64,000 nucleotides of DNA from Styela clava. Its lineage: Eukaryota; Chordata; Ascidiacea; Stolidobranchia; Styelidae. The stretch covers positions 15,839,135 to 15,903,134 of the forward strand of contig NC_135255.1 of assembly GCF_964204865.1 (NCBI RefSeq), read 5' to 3'. Shown in pieces: positions 1 to 10,284 of this stretch. A program made the position numbers and the translations under genes. Under the pieces are notes generated by a model, which ran no database searches, was not told where the DNA came from, and saw nothing but the letters and a program-made list of their open reading frames with translations. Position 1 is the first letter of the stretch. Each line of letters opens with the position of its first letter.

Positions 1-55
1 TACTACGTTCCGGTGTTTGTCATCTTAGTTCACATACTTCGCGAGTACCTTATTT
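1..55. repeat. fragment of dispersed R3 MITE family
   Basis: The first ~50 bases closely match 47903-47956 (shared blocks such as GTTCCGGTGT and GGTTCACATA, then GAGTACCTTA). The same family has longer copies at 3825-4020, 53862-54072 and 58655-58875. It lies in the intron before the first visible receptor exon. Only one edge is inside the window, so its boundaries are unknown. Confidence 0.55.
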
Positions 56-412
56 TTCAACTGCAATAGACGAGGAACCGCGAGTACACTAGTGAATTAA
101 CGGTCAGCGACACCTATAGTCATGATTCAGTCCAACCACAGCTTTGGTCGTCTATAAAGAAAACTTCAACAATAACATTACAAATAAAAAATTTTCTATT
201 TTCAAAAATTGCGTACGACCCGAATATATTATCATGAATAAGAATATATAATTTAATACAAACAGCAAATCCAACTTTTCCCAATCAACCTCGGGGAAAA
301 TAACAACAAAAATCAGAATACATAAAAATTTTTACACTTGAGGCAGAAAATAAAACTCAAGTCGAATTGGTAGTATTTATTAAACACTAAAATTTTGTTG
401 TAATTTTTCCAG

Positions 413-3400
413 GCCTATGTCGAGAACTCGAGCAAGATCAGTTTTGATGTGTATGGCACTGGGATGGATTGTTTCAATCATTCTATCGATAATTCCTATT
501 GTACCTTCGGCAAGCGACTATTTCACAGAAGTTTTTTGGTAAATAACTGTCAATCAATTGCAAATCGACTTTCGTAAAACCCAACTACGAATAAAAATCA
601 CGATAACTCAATGAGTACGCAAGGATTACAATACTGAGTAATTGATAACATCCCTGCTATTTCGTTTTGTTGTTGCATCCAATTTAGATATTCATAAGCC
701 GTAAAATAGCTTTCACACCCGACTCTATTCACGATCTTTATTATTCGTTTTTCGTCACGGAAAAACACCGTGGATGTACCCATAACACAAAACCTTCTGT
801 TTTTCCTCTAGGTATTCACAGAACACATTTGTAACAACAATTAACCGAGAAGACGTTCCTGTGTTAACTGAAAGATTATTGACAATGCTGAATGTTTCAT
901 CAACCTCGTATGTTTAATTTACACCAATCAGCACATTTACAGTACTTTATACAAAAAAAATGAATAATTTCCATATGAATGATTTCCATATTTATCTCGA
1001 GGAGAAGAAGGCCGATAAGACGGATTTAATCACATGACGGACCATGGTTCGGTTACCGGTCCGTGTCGGGTGAGGGATTAGTTTGCCAGTTATTCGTTTA
1101 AGTTGCATAGACTTGATGGGGGAGTAATTAGAGATGCGGCGAAAAGCGTATTCCTAGCGCTCAGCACGATGCACCACACCGCCGAGCTGATTTTTGGTTT
1201 ATATCAGGGTTGTGCAACCTTTAATACAGGAGGACCAGATACAAATAACTGGGTGAAACCGCGGGCCGCGCCTTTATTTAACACGGGCTTTCTAGTAGTT
1301 GTGGGCACAAAAATTTGGGGCATTGTAACATCATAGGCATAGATAATAATTGGACTCGAGTATAGGCTTCGTAGCGCAAAGAGGTTGGAATTATTCGCAC
1401 GTACCAGATTGCACTAAATTAAAAACTCGTTTCGCGGGCCGAATACGATTCAAAATTGACACTCTCCACGATTGGCACTCTACAACTTTTCATTCATACT
1501 ATTGCCAAATTTAAACAAACTTGCGTTTAACATTCTAACTACTGTCATTCGTGTGAGTAATTTCAACAACAATTATAATTTTCACTTTATTTCAGATCTG
1601 GTTGGACTTTGCTAGAAAATTTGGTCAAAAATCTAAATCCAGCTTATATTCCCGAACGTCGATTCGGATTTTATTCGTCTCATGGTGTCTGTCTTCCAAG
1701 ACTGTTTCCTGATCCATCCAACGACGCAGCTTGGGGATATTCTCTCATGTTCATTCTGATAAATTTTTGTGCATTTATCTATATATTTGTTGGCTACTTG
1801 ATTATTTACATGTAAGTAGTAGTTTGATCTATGATCTACTTCTATCAATGGTTCCAAACTTTTTTCGCTAAATTCCTCCATTTGAAACTCTTTACCCCCG
1901 ATCAATATGCATAAATATATAGGCTACTACGTTTCCGTATTTATTCAATCTTTTCTAATGTAAATTAGCTAGTGCGTATTATTCGCAAGACGCACTCTGA
2001 TTTTTGCCAAGTTTGGATAGTTTAGAATGATCCGAGATTATGCATGACAAAAGTGCTAAAAAACTAAATGATATTACTAAACTAAACTGTTCCTTTGTTC
2101 CAAAATTCTTCCCTGGGAATTCCCACCCTAGTGAGACATGCTGCATCAGAAGATTATAGTATATGAAACGAAATATTACTATGACTCTCAAACTTTTTAC
2201 ATTTTTGTTAGGAGAGTTTGAATAAAGCAAAGAAATGTTGTGGCAACTTTCTTAGGCGATATCGGCGTCATAAACATACTTTGGTACGTGATCTCGCTAG
2301 CTTAAGTAAACGTTATCTCAATCACACCACAATTGGTGCGACTTTGGTTTGCGTTAATCTCATAGAATTCAGTTTCTAACCCTGTCGTCGGTGGGTTGGG
2401 TTATGTTGATACTAAAATCATTGAGTTCACAAAAGCGCTGAGATCGCATACTAAAGTAGCATCGAAATGTTTTGCACATCGAAAATACTATTCAAAAATA
2501 CGAAATATTAAAATTGGAAAGAAGAATAATAATAGAAAAAAAAAACGCAAACAGATTATCTTTAGTAATTCAATAAATAGTCTTGCTGCACACTAACACA
2601 AATATATTTGTGTTAGTGTGCAGCAAGACCATTTATTGAATTACTCAAGATAGTTATCTTCACTCTTGCTACAGCATCCTTGCATTATATGCATACGGAT
2701 CCACCGACGCAAAAGCATAGAAAACGGAAAAGTAGTTGGTCTTGTAGAAACCCAATCGATAGCACAGATTATCTTTGATTGATATTTAGAAAATCTACCA
2801 AAACAAAGATTGCTGGATCGTCAACAGCATCAAAAACAAGGGCTGTCGCACTTCAAAGAAAGGTGACACGGATCGTAGTAACAGATTTTCTCTGCTGGAT
2901 GCCAATATGTCTGATGGCTCTTCTCCAGTTATTTGGTAACGTTAAATTATTTCTATAAACACGTTGGAGATTGAGAATATCGCATATGTGTCGGGCTTTT
3001 GTCCGTTTATTCCCAAGCTTTCAGCATAACAAGATTCATTGCGGTATAACAAGTGGCCATGATAAAAAAAAAACAATAAAAAACTAAAGATATATATTAT
3101 CCACTTTTGATTACAAACAAAATTTTTATGAAATTGTCCGAATATGGACATCCTGTTGGAAAACACTTGTCTTGATACATGCACGACACAGCTTCTAAAT
3201 TCAAAAACAAATAACTCAATATTTCCGTCCAAAGTAGCTTTCTATTGCAAAGAAGTCTTTCTCATCTTTTATTCACAATTCAGGTCGAATACCATGGTGC
3301 AGCGAAAAATACATGGAAAAAGCGAAAACACGGCTTATCGTGTTTTAGAATTTTAAATCATTTTCATATGTTCCGGTTTACTTAGATCTAGCGACATAAT

Positions 3401-4609
3401 GAGCATTCATTTCGAATGATTTGAATCTTTTTATTTCACACTACTGAATAATAACACCCTCCGTACTTACTCTGCTCACAGGTATTCCCATTCGAACCGA
3501 GCTCTATGTACCGGTAGGAACAATATTGATTCCTATCAACAGTGCATTAAATCCGTTTCTATACACGGAAATTCCAGATGTACTATTGAAACGATTTCAA
3601 ATAATTCAAGAATGGGGAAGACGGTTTTCTTCAAGATTTAGTTCGTCTACAAAACGTAAGTATGCTGCGTATGATTATGATTTATATTTAACGAATTAAA
3701 ATATTTTATCAAATATCGCCGAAAATGAAATTATCTTCGTAATTATAAGAAAATCAGATTTACCAATATTCATCATTGGCGTACAGTTACTTGTACTCTC
3801 TTCCATAGATCTTGTGGCGATCCAGAAGTGTGTGTATCAATATGGAGGTAACTAATTTTGTTCGCCTACTTTACATCAAGTTGTGTAAAGGTACCTGTGA
3901 GCAGGGGTATAGGGTATTCTGGTATTCACCTGGCTAAACAGGCAGTCCCCGAACTCGTACTAGAACTAAAATCGGCATAACCCTAACCTGGTACACACCA
4001 TACGGGAGTACCGATCTTGTATATAAATTAGCATTTAAAAAAATAATGAAATAATTATATCTGCAAACTAAACCTTTGTATGATTTGTCGTTTCAATACG
4101 CTTCGTTTTGTTCAGGCACTGAACTTGATGACGCTATACCATTACAAGCTACTGATAGTAAAAAGATTCAGGTATATAAAAACTGATAAAAAATTTTTGA
4201 AGTCAGTTTACAAATAACCCAAATTTGACGTTGAAATAAGGCTTCCTCAGACAAGCAGTTTACAACAATGACACGAAAAGAGCAATTGTTCTGTGTTGTG
4301 AACTGCTTGTCTGAGGAAGTCTGATTTCGGTCAGACCAAACGTTACAGAAATATATTTTTTGAGTTAGTGTGCAGCAGGATTCTTAAATTGCTTATTATG
4401 GTATTTTTATTCCTGCAGCAGCATCCTTGCATTACGCATACGGATACACTAGCGAAAAGCATAGAGAAAGGATTGGGAGTTGGTCCCACGTAACCTCCAC
4501 TGATAGTTAAAATAATAATGATTGGTAAAATAGTGTGTTTTACCGAATAATTATTTTTTTTCAGGATAAGAGTAAAAAAAGAGATGAAGAACAAAAGCTC
4601 AAGAATTGA
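413..4609 (+). CDS. LGR/RXFP-like class A GPCR, C-terminal exons (partial gene)
   Basis: Seven-helix receptor of the leucine-rich-repeat (glycoprotein-hormone/relaxin) GPCR group, acting at the plasma membrane; TM1-TM3 and the ectodomain lie left of the window. Exons read: 413-538 (TM4, MALGWIVSIILSIIP), 812-907 and 1596-1811 (long second extracellular loop, then HGVCLP and TM5), about 2217-2283 (basic third loop), about 2790/2809-2935 (TM6, VVTDFLCWMPI), 3482-3655 (TM7, LIPINSALNPFLYT), 4116-4171, and 4565-4609 (tail ending KLKN, TGA). Phases join cleanly at 538/812, 907/1596, 2935/3482, 3655/4116 and 4171/4565. The two junctions around the third loop (1811/2217 and 2283/2790-2809) are less certain because the acceptors are weak. 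TDFLCW and NSALNPFLYT are LGR/RXFP hallmarks; the exact subfamily and ligand cannot be decided from this part. Intron sequences hold several MITEs. Confidence 0.85.
975..1200 (-). repeat. tRNA-derived SINE, internally deleted copy (reverse)
   Basis: Runs from the tail side (atttatctcgaggag, ccgataagacgg) to the tRNA-like head (gcgtattcctagcgctcag, caccacaccgccg). It has the same order as the fuller reverse copy at about 10473-10835 but lacks roughly 150 bases of the middle. Intronic in the GPCR gene. Confidence 0.7.
1213..1335 (-). mobile_element. one-ended fragment of the hAT element seen at 48738-49386
   Basis: Begins CAGGGTTGTGCAACCTTT and continues through AACTGGGTGAAACCGCGGGC and GGGCACAAAA. 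This matches the reverse complement of the right ~125 bases of the complete hAT at 48738-49386. No opposite end is present, so it is a truncated relic. It abuts the SINE fragment on its left. Confidence 0.65.
2553..2777. mobile_element. palindrome-headed MITE flanked by 13-bp direct repeats
   Basis: ACAGATTATCTTT occurs at both edges (about 2552-2564 and 2764-2776), as expected of a target duplication. Inside, 2564-2645 is a near-perfect palindrome with ~40-base arms containing TTAGTGTGCAGCAAGAC and centred on AAATATATTT. Distal to it, about 2660-2750 is shared with 4405-4490. It sits immediately before the TM6 exon of the receptor gene, so it abuts that exon's acceptor region. Confidence 0.6.
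3825..4020 (+). repeat. dispersed repeat R3, long copy
   Basis: About 190 bases sharing ordered blocks with 58655-58875 and with the reverse complement of 53862-54072: TAATTTTGTTCGCCTACTTT, GTTGTGTAAAGG, AACTCGTACTAGAACTAAAA, and a terminal CCTAACCTGGTACACAC with GGGAGTACC. No coding potential. A nonautonomous DNA element is likely; no target duplication was identified. Confidence 0.7.
4242..4319. repeat. 78-bp hairpin-forming inverted repeat
   Basis: CTTCCTCAGACAAGCAGTT at the left is mirrored by AACTGCTTGTCTGAGGAAG at the right, with ACAAC/GTTGT extending the arms and ~28 bases of loop. It lies in the last intron of the receptor gene. Probably a small foldback element. Confidence 0.7.
4366..4500. 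mobile_element. second copy of the TTAGTGTGCAGCA MITE
   Basis: Starts GAGTTAGTGTGCAGCA. It then shares GCAGCATCCTTGCATTA, CGCATACGGAT, GAAAAGCATAGA and AGTTGGTC with 2660-2750, in the same order. A further short piece of the terminal motif is at about 50845-50875. Intronic, 65 bases before the last receptor exon. Confidence 0.6.
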
Positions 4610-5625
4610 AACTTCTCGCTATGAATTGGCAGATTCTCGTCGTATAGTCTGCTCACCAAGACCTTTATTTTAATTTGGAAGCTTTGTATATATTAAGCTT
4701 TTGAATGTATTGCTACAATATTAGCCGAAGAAAGCAAAGATTTGATATTGGAGACATGTCATCGCAGAAAGTTTTTTTGCTTTACAATGTGTATTGTACA
4801 AATAATCAATATTAAATAAATGATCATGAAATGTGACAGACTGGCCTCCCACAAAAAGAGCAATAGTAAAAACGGCGGTTGGTGCGGAACACGCTTTTAT
4901 AGCACCTAGGATCAACTTCCCAGGTTCCAACCAATGGAGATAATTGTGCGCGAAAGGGCAGCTGGACTCAAAAAAAATTTTGCACGTTTCCTTCGACTCG
5001 CAAATTAACTGCCTTTTATTCCACTAGTATTCCGTGCCAACTACCCCATGAAAGCGGAGTTTGAAGTTGTGCCAAATTGAGTGGAATTTCAACTAAAATC
5101 TCCACAATTATACAGTAATTGAAAAACGCGACAAAGATATCAGAAGGCAGTGATGAACTCATTTATAATACAACTAGCCCTAACCCTGAGTGGATTCGCA
5201 GGTTCAAACCCACTTGACATGATAGGATTTACATATTTATCCCGGGGGAGATGAAAGACGATAAGTATAAGTTTATTTCGACTCTTACTTATCGGCTTTC
5301 CTCTCCCCCGGGATTTATATGTAAATCCTAATCCTATAAAGGCAGCTTAACCATACGGCGAACCACGGCTTGCTCATGCAAGTGGGTTTCTGACAGGTCA
5401 TGGTTACCAACAGAGATCAGCAGTTTCATAACCCTTTCCTCTCCCTTGGAATATATATATATATAAATGTATAATGAGATAGGTAGGAGCTGGGCATTTA
5501 TCACTAACGTCAAGGTCCTTATTTAAAACTGCAATTTCATTTTTATTTACTCAAATTCAAGGGCAGTTCATACATTTATTTTTATAATTTCATGATTACC
5601 ATTTAATATCAAAGAAATAACATTA
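4610..5625. other. intergenic between GPCR 3' end and RICTOR 3' end
   Basis: Convergent intergenic space holding SINE tail pieces. Positions 5224-5329 are two SINE tails head to head (aggatttacatatttatccc and its mirror) joined by TATAAGTTTATTTCGACTC. Positions 5340-5440 resemble more of the SINE body. Several AATAAA-like sites on the minus strand between about 5535 and 5585 could end RICTOR transcripts. No further gene seen. Confidence 0.5.
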
Positions 5626-8600
5626 TTACACATTCTGTTCATATTTATGTAAAACACTTTTAGCTTCTTCAAAAACTTCCACAAAAGTGACTTCATGAAA
5701 GAGTTCTTGAATAAACCTCCTGGCAGTCAAACGAAAATTATACTGTGATAAAATCGCAGATATTGCATAAAAAAGCGAAGTTGAGTCGAACATCTTCGGA
5801 AACTTTTCTTTCATTACCAAAAGTGCAGTTTCGTTCATTTTGTTACCAACTGAGCTTCCAAGACTGGCAACAAGTTTCAAGATTTCTCGATGTATTGTTT
5901 CTTTGTGATTTCCATCGGACAAAATAACATCATCCAGAAAAGCTGCAGTTGTGCTTTTGACACTAGCAGGAGACCTTGAGTCATCTAATGAAGAATCCGT
6001 GAAATATTTTGTTTGTTTTGAGTAGTAATGTTTTTCTTTAAACCGGTGTACAACTGGTAACACAGGCCCACCAGCACCAGACTGTGATGATTTTGATTCA
6101 AAAAACTGACTGAAATCTTTTGGTACAGCAATACCAACAAAAGTCATACTTTCTTCAATAGTTTGTCGCACGGATTCAGAAATCGGAACCATAGCTCGGT
6201 CGCCAACGCTTTCACTTCGAAAAAGAACTCTCGATTCTTTATATCTATTAAGTTGTTCCACAACATATTTCATCGCAGAAACATTTTCTATTTTGTTAAA
6301 ACACCAAGGTTCATCTGGTAGATTCTTCCTTCCATTGACATAATCGACAATAATAGCAGGTTTTTCAATATATACCCGTTCATCCATAAAATCCAAGTCT
6401 GGTAACGCAGGGCTTGAATTAGACAAAACTTTCCCCATCTTGGGTTGAATACTTTCCGCAATATCAATTTGAACATGAGATTTGAAATCATTATTAGAAC
6501 CACAGAATTGGCAAAAAATGCTTTCAAAACTACAACTAAGAATTGATTTATTAACAGTATTTAAACATTTTGAGCACGTTTTAGGTGAAGAATGGATTTG
6601 TGGAGATTTGGCCGAAAGAAAATCTGCGCTCTTTTTTGTACTTCTCTCAGAAACGGATGTTTTTGATAACCGATCTTCGTCTTTTATGATCTTTCCTGCA
6701 CTATTACCACTAGAAGTACCATCCATGGATGACAACGCTGATCGAGAACTCTCACTTCCTGCAGAGGAATTCAATCTCTCGGATATGGAACTAGTTATTT
6801 TGAACGGTGATAATGATTTCATCATTGTCTCAAGTTCAATTTCAGATTCGCTTGGATTTGATCCAGACCAAACTTTTTTAAGCGTACTCAGCCATCCTAA
6901 TTTTTTTAGCTCTTCTGTGCCAGCAACAGTTTGAGAAAGCACAGACATACAATAAAAACATGTCCCACGAATTGAATACACAGGAGAATGTTCCGCAAGA
7001 TCTTGTAAAACCTCCAACACACCAAGATCTTTTATGAGTTCAAGTCCGATTCTGCTGCTGCCAATATGGCACAAGGCCCATAAACTGCTTTTTATTTGAA
7101 CCAAGTGTTCGGCTATCTTTTGGTAAGAAGATAAATTAAATTCAAAGTTATCTACATCTCCACAAAAGGCTTCATGGATGTGCAAACCATCCTGTAATTT
7201 TTGAACTAATCTTGGAACAATATTCCTTTTTTCAAGTAATTCGCATCCTCTTTCATGTTGGCTCAACTCTCCATATAAATGTGAAGGAACATGAACAGGC
7301 TGGACAACTTTCTTAATTCCTGATCGTCGCACAAACCCACCTTGTTGAGTAGGTTTTTCATAGCATGTTAGTGAGATATTCAACAGTTCTTCTACTCTTG
7401 ATACATAGAGATCATTGGCAGAATCCCACCATCGGTCCAACTCTCTCAACAGATATTTATTTGCAGAAAGATACTCAAAACCCAGCGGATGAGACGCAAA
7501 ACGACAAATTAGCAGCGCTCCTTTTTCACCAAGATGTAGCAAACCGGGACGAAGACCAACAACAACGTTCAAGTATTCATGATCAGCACAAGCCTCATCA
7601 AGAACATCAAGTGCCTCAGTGGCAACAGTTTGGCTCGAGTCATAAAGTTGTGTTATTAGTAAATGAACCCCCCAATTGATAAATCCAGGCATTTTAGCTC
7701 TAAGTAATATTCGTAAATAGCAAGTTGCATACAATCTTGCTGCTTCATTACAAGTTACAAGAACTTGCTTCAAGAAAAAATAACTCAGACTTTCCCCAGA
7801 AAAAGATAAACTTGATATTACAAGTTTTAATAAATTTTCATGAATTTCATCATTTGCGAGTGACGTAAAAAAATCAAACACTCCATTCTTGCGCAAAATT
7901 TCACTACCATGGCGCCAAACTGTTAATGCTCCGAGCAAGAGAAAATAGTCCCTTGCACAACTTGATAAAAAAGTGCTTGTTGCCTTTTTCATACCGTCTG
8001 TATCTTTTATAAGTTTTGCCAAATATTCGACGATGCTTTTCAACAAAACAGATAATAGTTTCATTCCCTCTCCAGCTGTAGTTGATAAATATCTCACCAA
8101 ATGGCAACCTGACTGCACATGAGGTTTATCTCCCTCGCCCTCTCTTGCTCTATCAACTTTGTAGAATTCTCCATCACTCGGAATATAAAAAGTAACAAGT
8201 CGTTTGATAAAATGGTATTCTGTATCATCAGAGCCAATATAATGAGATTCTCTTGTGTTAACCATCCTTTTAGACCACCCTTCAACAAGAAATGATGTTA
8301 TTGCTTCCCAATCCCACTTAGTAAAGTCCCTTTCTGCAATGACTTGTGTGTCTTTTATTCTTGTGGATGTCTGTTCGCTAGCGAAGTTACGCACAATTGT
8401 AAGGGATCTGTTTCTACGAATTGATAATGTTGTCATGGGCTCATCCGAGTCTTCAACATGGTTTACAGTGAGGCGTCGCAGCGATATAGAAGAGCCAGGC
8501 CTAACTGGTGATTCCACTTGGGTTGCCTCTGTTGATGCTTTTTCAGCAGCTTTGACCCGAAGCAATAACTCATCTAAATATACTGTATGCATCGCTGGTC

Positions 8601-10107
8601 GATTTTTAAGAAAATTATGTATCTTTCTTAACCTACCTACAGCAACACTTGCACGTAAACGCTCTTCTTTACTCACACTCTGTGAAGTTGCTTGTTTCAT
8701 TAGATCTGGCAAGCATTCTTTACAAGCAGATGAAGCACTAGTCATCCATAATTCCGCCGTTTGTGGCATAGAATGTAATTTATCAGAAAGGTTTAAAATT
8801 TTCCCTAGAAGTATACAAGCAATTATAGAGGCACATTCATCAGGACCCATAACCACTGAAACCAAACGCTGTATAATATTGGCTTCAATAAAAATTGAAA
8901 GCAGCACAGCCATATAACAATTAGTCAAGTCTAATCGTTCATTATTTAAGCTTGGAAGGAACCATTTTCCTTCACCAACAACAAAAATATTTGTAAGTTG
9001 CCAGCTTTCCTGAAAGATTCTGGGACCAATGCTTAGAAGTGATTCAATAAAATCTTCTGAAGCTTTAGGTTCATTTAAGCAGAAGATTTCAAATAATACA
9101 GACAAAGTAGCACGTTTAATACCTGCATCAGGAATCAGCAAAGTACTTAAAAAAGATTTTATCGCAGAAGTTTGACAAAGGTGAAGTAGACCAGACCATG
9201 AACGAAGAACAGAAACAACCGCCATCTTTGAAGCGGAAAACCTCATTTCTTTTTCTTCTCTTATTTGTGATTCTTCCACATCAGCATGTAGACGGTACAT
9301 TACGTCAGTATAAGGAGCAAATATCGCATTAAAACTGAATGTCAATTTCAGTAGGTTCCGTGAGGATGGATGATTAAGCATTAATCCAAGGCTTATACAC
9401 AATGACTCGTTAATCCTTCTGTACATATGGCATTCAAGAACTGCACGTAGCATTACAAGTAGTCCACCATTTTCAATGACTAATGAAGGTTCTAAAACAA
9501 CAAGTTCACATAAAATCGCAAGACAGGTTCTATAGACACGATCTCTTTCCACAGCTCCATCAGCAGAAATTGACATAATACATAAAGCAAATGATTTAGG
9601 AATGATTGACATTTTCGTTTTTTCTCCAGCTTCTCTGCGTTCGATTCTTGCAATGAGAAGAATCTTTCGAATTAGACGCAAACATTGAATTCTCTCGACT
9701 TCATTGAAATGACTTATGTCTAGACATTTTATTATAAAACTATCCAAATGAAGTTTTGTCAAAAGTATTACTGAATGTGCATCATTAACTAAATAACGTA
9801 AAGCTCGAATGCACGCTGCTCGAACTTCCTTTACTTCAGAAACCAATGCTGGTTTTAGACAAATCATAATATCTTCAATTAAAAATTTAGAAGTCGCGTC
9901 TTCACGATTGCATAGTATTTTGATCAAATTGTTCAAATGTGGCAGAGTTTTTGCAGTGCTTCCTCTGCTTTGAATACTTCGAAAAATTGTCATAAGCAAT
10001 AAATAAGGATCCTGTGTGATATCCAAAGGGATGGTATCTCCAGCATTTTCACGAATACGTCTAGTTCCGTTTCTTGATTGAAAGCTTCTATATCTTGAGC
10101 CACTCAT
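5626..10107 (-). CDS. RICTOR: RICTOR, mTORC2 scaffold subunit (single-exon)
   Basis: Rapamycin-insensitive companion of mTOR: the scaffold that defines mTORC2, the kinase complex phosphorylating AKT/SGK/PKC and controlling cytoskeleton and survival. The 1493 residues carry the conserved N-terminal region (IPLDITQDP, then LPHLNNLIKILCNR near residues 25-70), a long helical-repeat body, the RICTOR middle block (FTKWDWEAI near 596, then FIKRLVTFYIPS), a second helical region, a Ser-rich segment (~1095-1170), two CxxC pairs near 1179 and 1202, and the conserved C-terminal helical end (FRLTARRFIQELFHEV). Human RICTOR is 1708 residues, so this is near full length with a shorter linker. The ATG at 10105-10107 lies in AAAATG with no longer frame upstream. 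Oddly, there is no intron in 4.48 kb, unlike the other genes here. A retrocopy or wholesale intron loss would explain that; no poly(A) tract or target duplication was found. Confidence 0.93.
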   Translation of the reverse strand: MSGSRYRSFQSRNGTRRIRENAGDTIPLDITQDPYLLLMTIFRSIQSRGSTAKTLPHLNNLIKILCNREDATSKFLIEDIMICLKPALVSEVKEVRAACIRALRYLVNDAHSVILLTKLHLDSFIIKCLDISHFNEVERIQCLRLIRKILLIARIERREAGEKTKMSIIPKSFALCIMSISADGAVERDRVYRTCLAILCELVVLEPSLVIENGGLLVMLRAVLECHMYRRINESLCISLGLMLNHPSSRNLLKLTFSFNAIFAPYTDVMYRLHADVEESQIREEKEMRFSASKMAVVSVLRSWSGLLHLCQTSAIKSFLSTLLIPDAGIKRATLSVLFEIFCLNEPKASEDFIESLLSIGPRIFQESWQLTNIFVVGEGKWFLPSLNNERLDLTNCYMAVLLSIFIEANIIQRLVSVVMGPDECASIIACILLGKILNLSDKLHSMPQTAELWMTSASSACKECLPDLMKQATSQSVSKEERLRASVAVGRLRKIHNFLKNRPAMHTVYLDELLLRVKAAEKASTEATQVESPVRPGSSISLRRLTVNHVEDSDEPMTTLSIRRNRSLTIVRNFASEQTSTRIKDTQVIAERDFTKWDWEAITSFLVEGWSKRMVNTRESHYIGSDDTEYHFIKRLVTFYIPSDGEFYKVDRAREGEGDKPHVQSGCHLVRYLSTTAGEGMKLLSVLLKSIVEYLAKLIKDTDGMKKATSTFLSSCARDYFLLLGALTVWRHGSEILRKNGVFDFFTSLANDEIHENLLKLVISSLSFSGESLSYFFLKQVLVTCNEAARLYATCYLRILLRAKMPGFINWGVHLLITQLYDSSQTVATEALDVLDEACADHEYLNVVVGLRPGLLHLGEKGALLICRFASHPLGFEYLSANKYLLRELDRWWDSANDLYVSRVEELLNISLTCYEKPTQQGGFVRRSGIKKVVQPVHVPSHLYGELSQHERGCELLEKRNIVPRLVQKLQDGLHIHEAFCGDVDNFEFNLSSYQKIAEHLVQIKSSLWALCHIGSSRIGLELIKDLGVLEVLQDLAEHSPVYSIRGTCFYCMSVLSQTVAGTEELKKLGWLSTLKKVWSGSNPSESEIELETMMKSLSPFKITSSISERLNSSAGSESSRSALSSMDGTSSGNSAGKIIKDEDRLSKTSVSERSTKKSADFLSAKSPQIHSSPKTCSKCLNTVNKSILSCSFESIFCQFCGSNNDFKSHVQIDIAESIQPKMGKVLSNSSPALPDLDFMDERVYIEKPAIIVDYVNGRKNLPDEPWCFNKIENVSAMKYVVEQLNRYKESRVLFRSESVGDRAMVPISESVRQTIEESMTFVGIAVPKDFSQFFESKSSQSGAGGPVLPVVHRFKEKHYYSKQTKYFTDSSLDDSRSPASVKSTTAAFLDDVILSDGNHKETIHREILKLVASLGSSVGNKMNETALLVMKEKFPKMFDSTSLFYAISAILSQYNFRLTARRFIQELFHEVTFVEVFEEAKSVLHKYEQNV

Positions 10108-10284
10108 TTTGATATTTACACGAAACTATACATATTGAAATAAATCTGTAAGTGATTTAGGAAAAATAAATCTTACGTTATAGTACTTGGTACTATATTA
10201 AATAAAATTAGATTTACTTCAAACCTAATCCAGTAATCAGATGCTGAAGTCACAATCTTAAAACAGGATTGGACAGTATTATTA

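Noticed and set aside
8255-8917. 220-codon frame on the + strand
   Set aside because: Wholly antisense to conserved RICTOR coding sequence; no domain, so a shadow frame.
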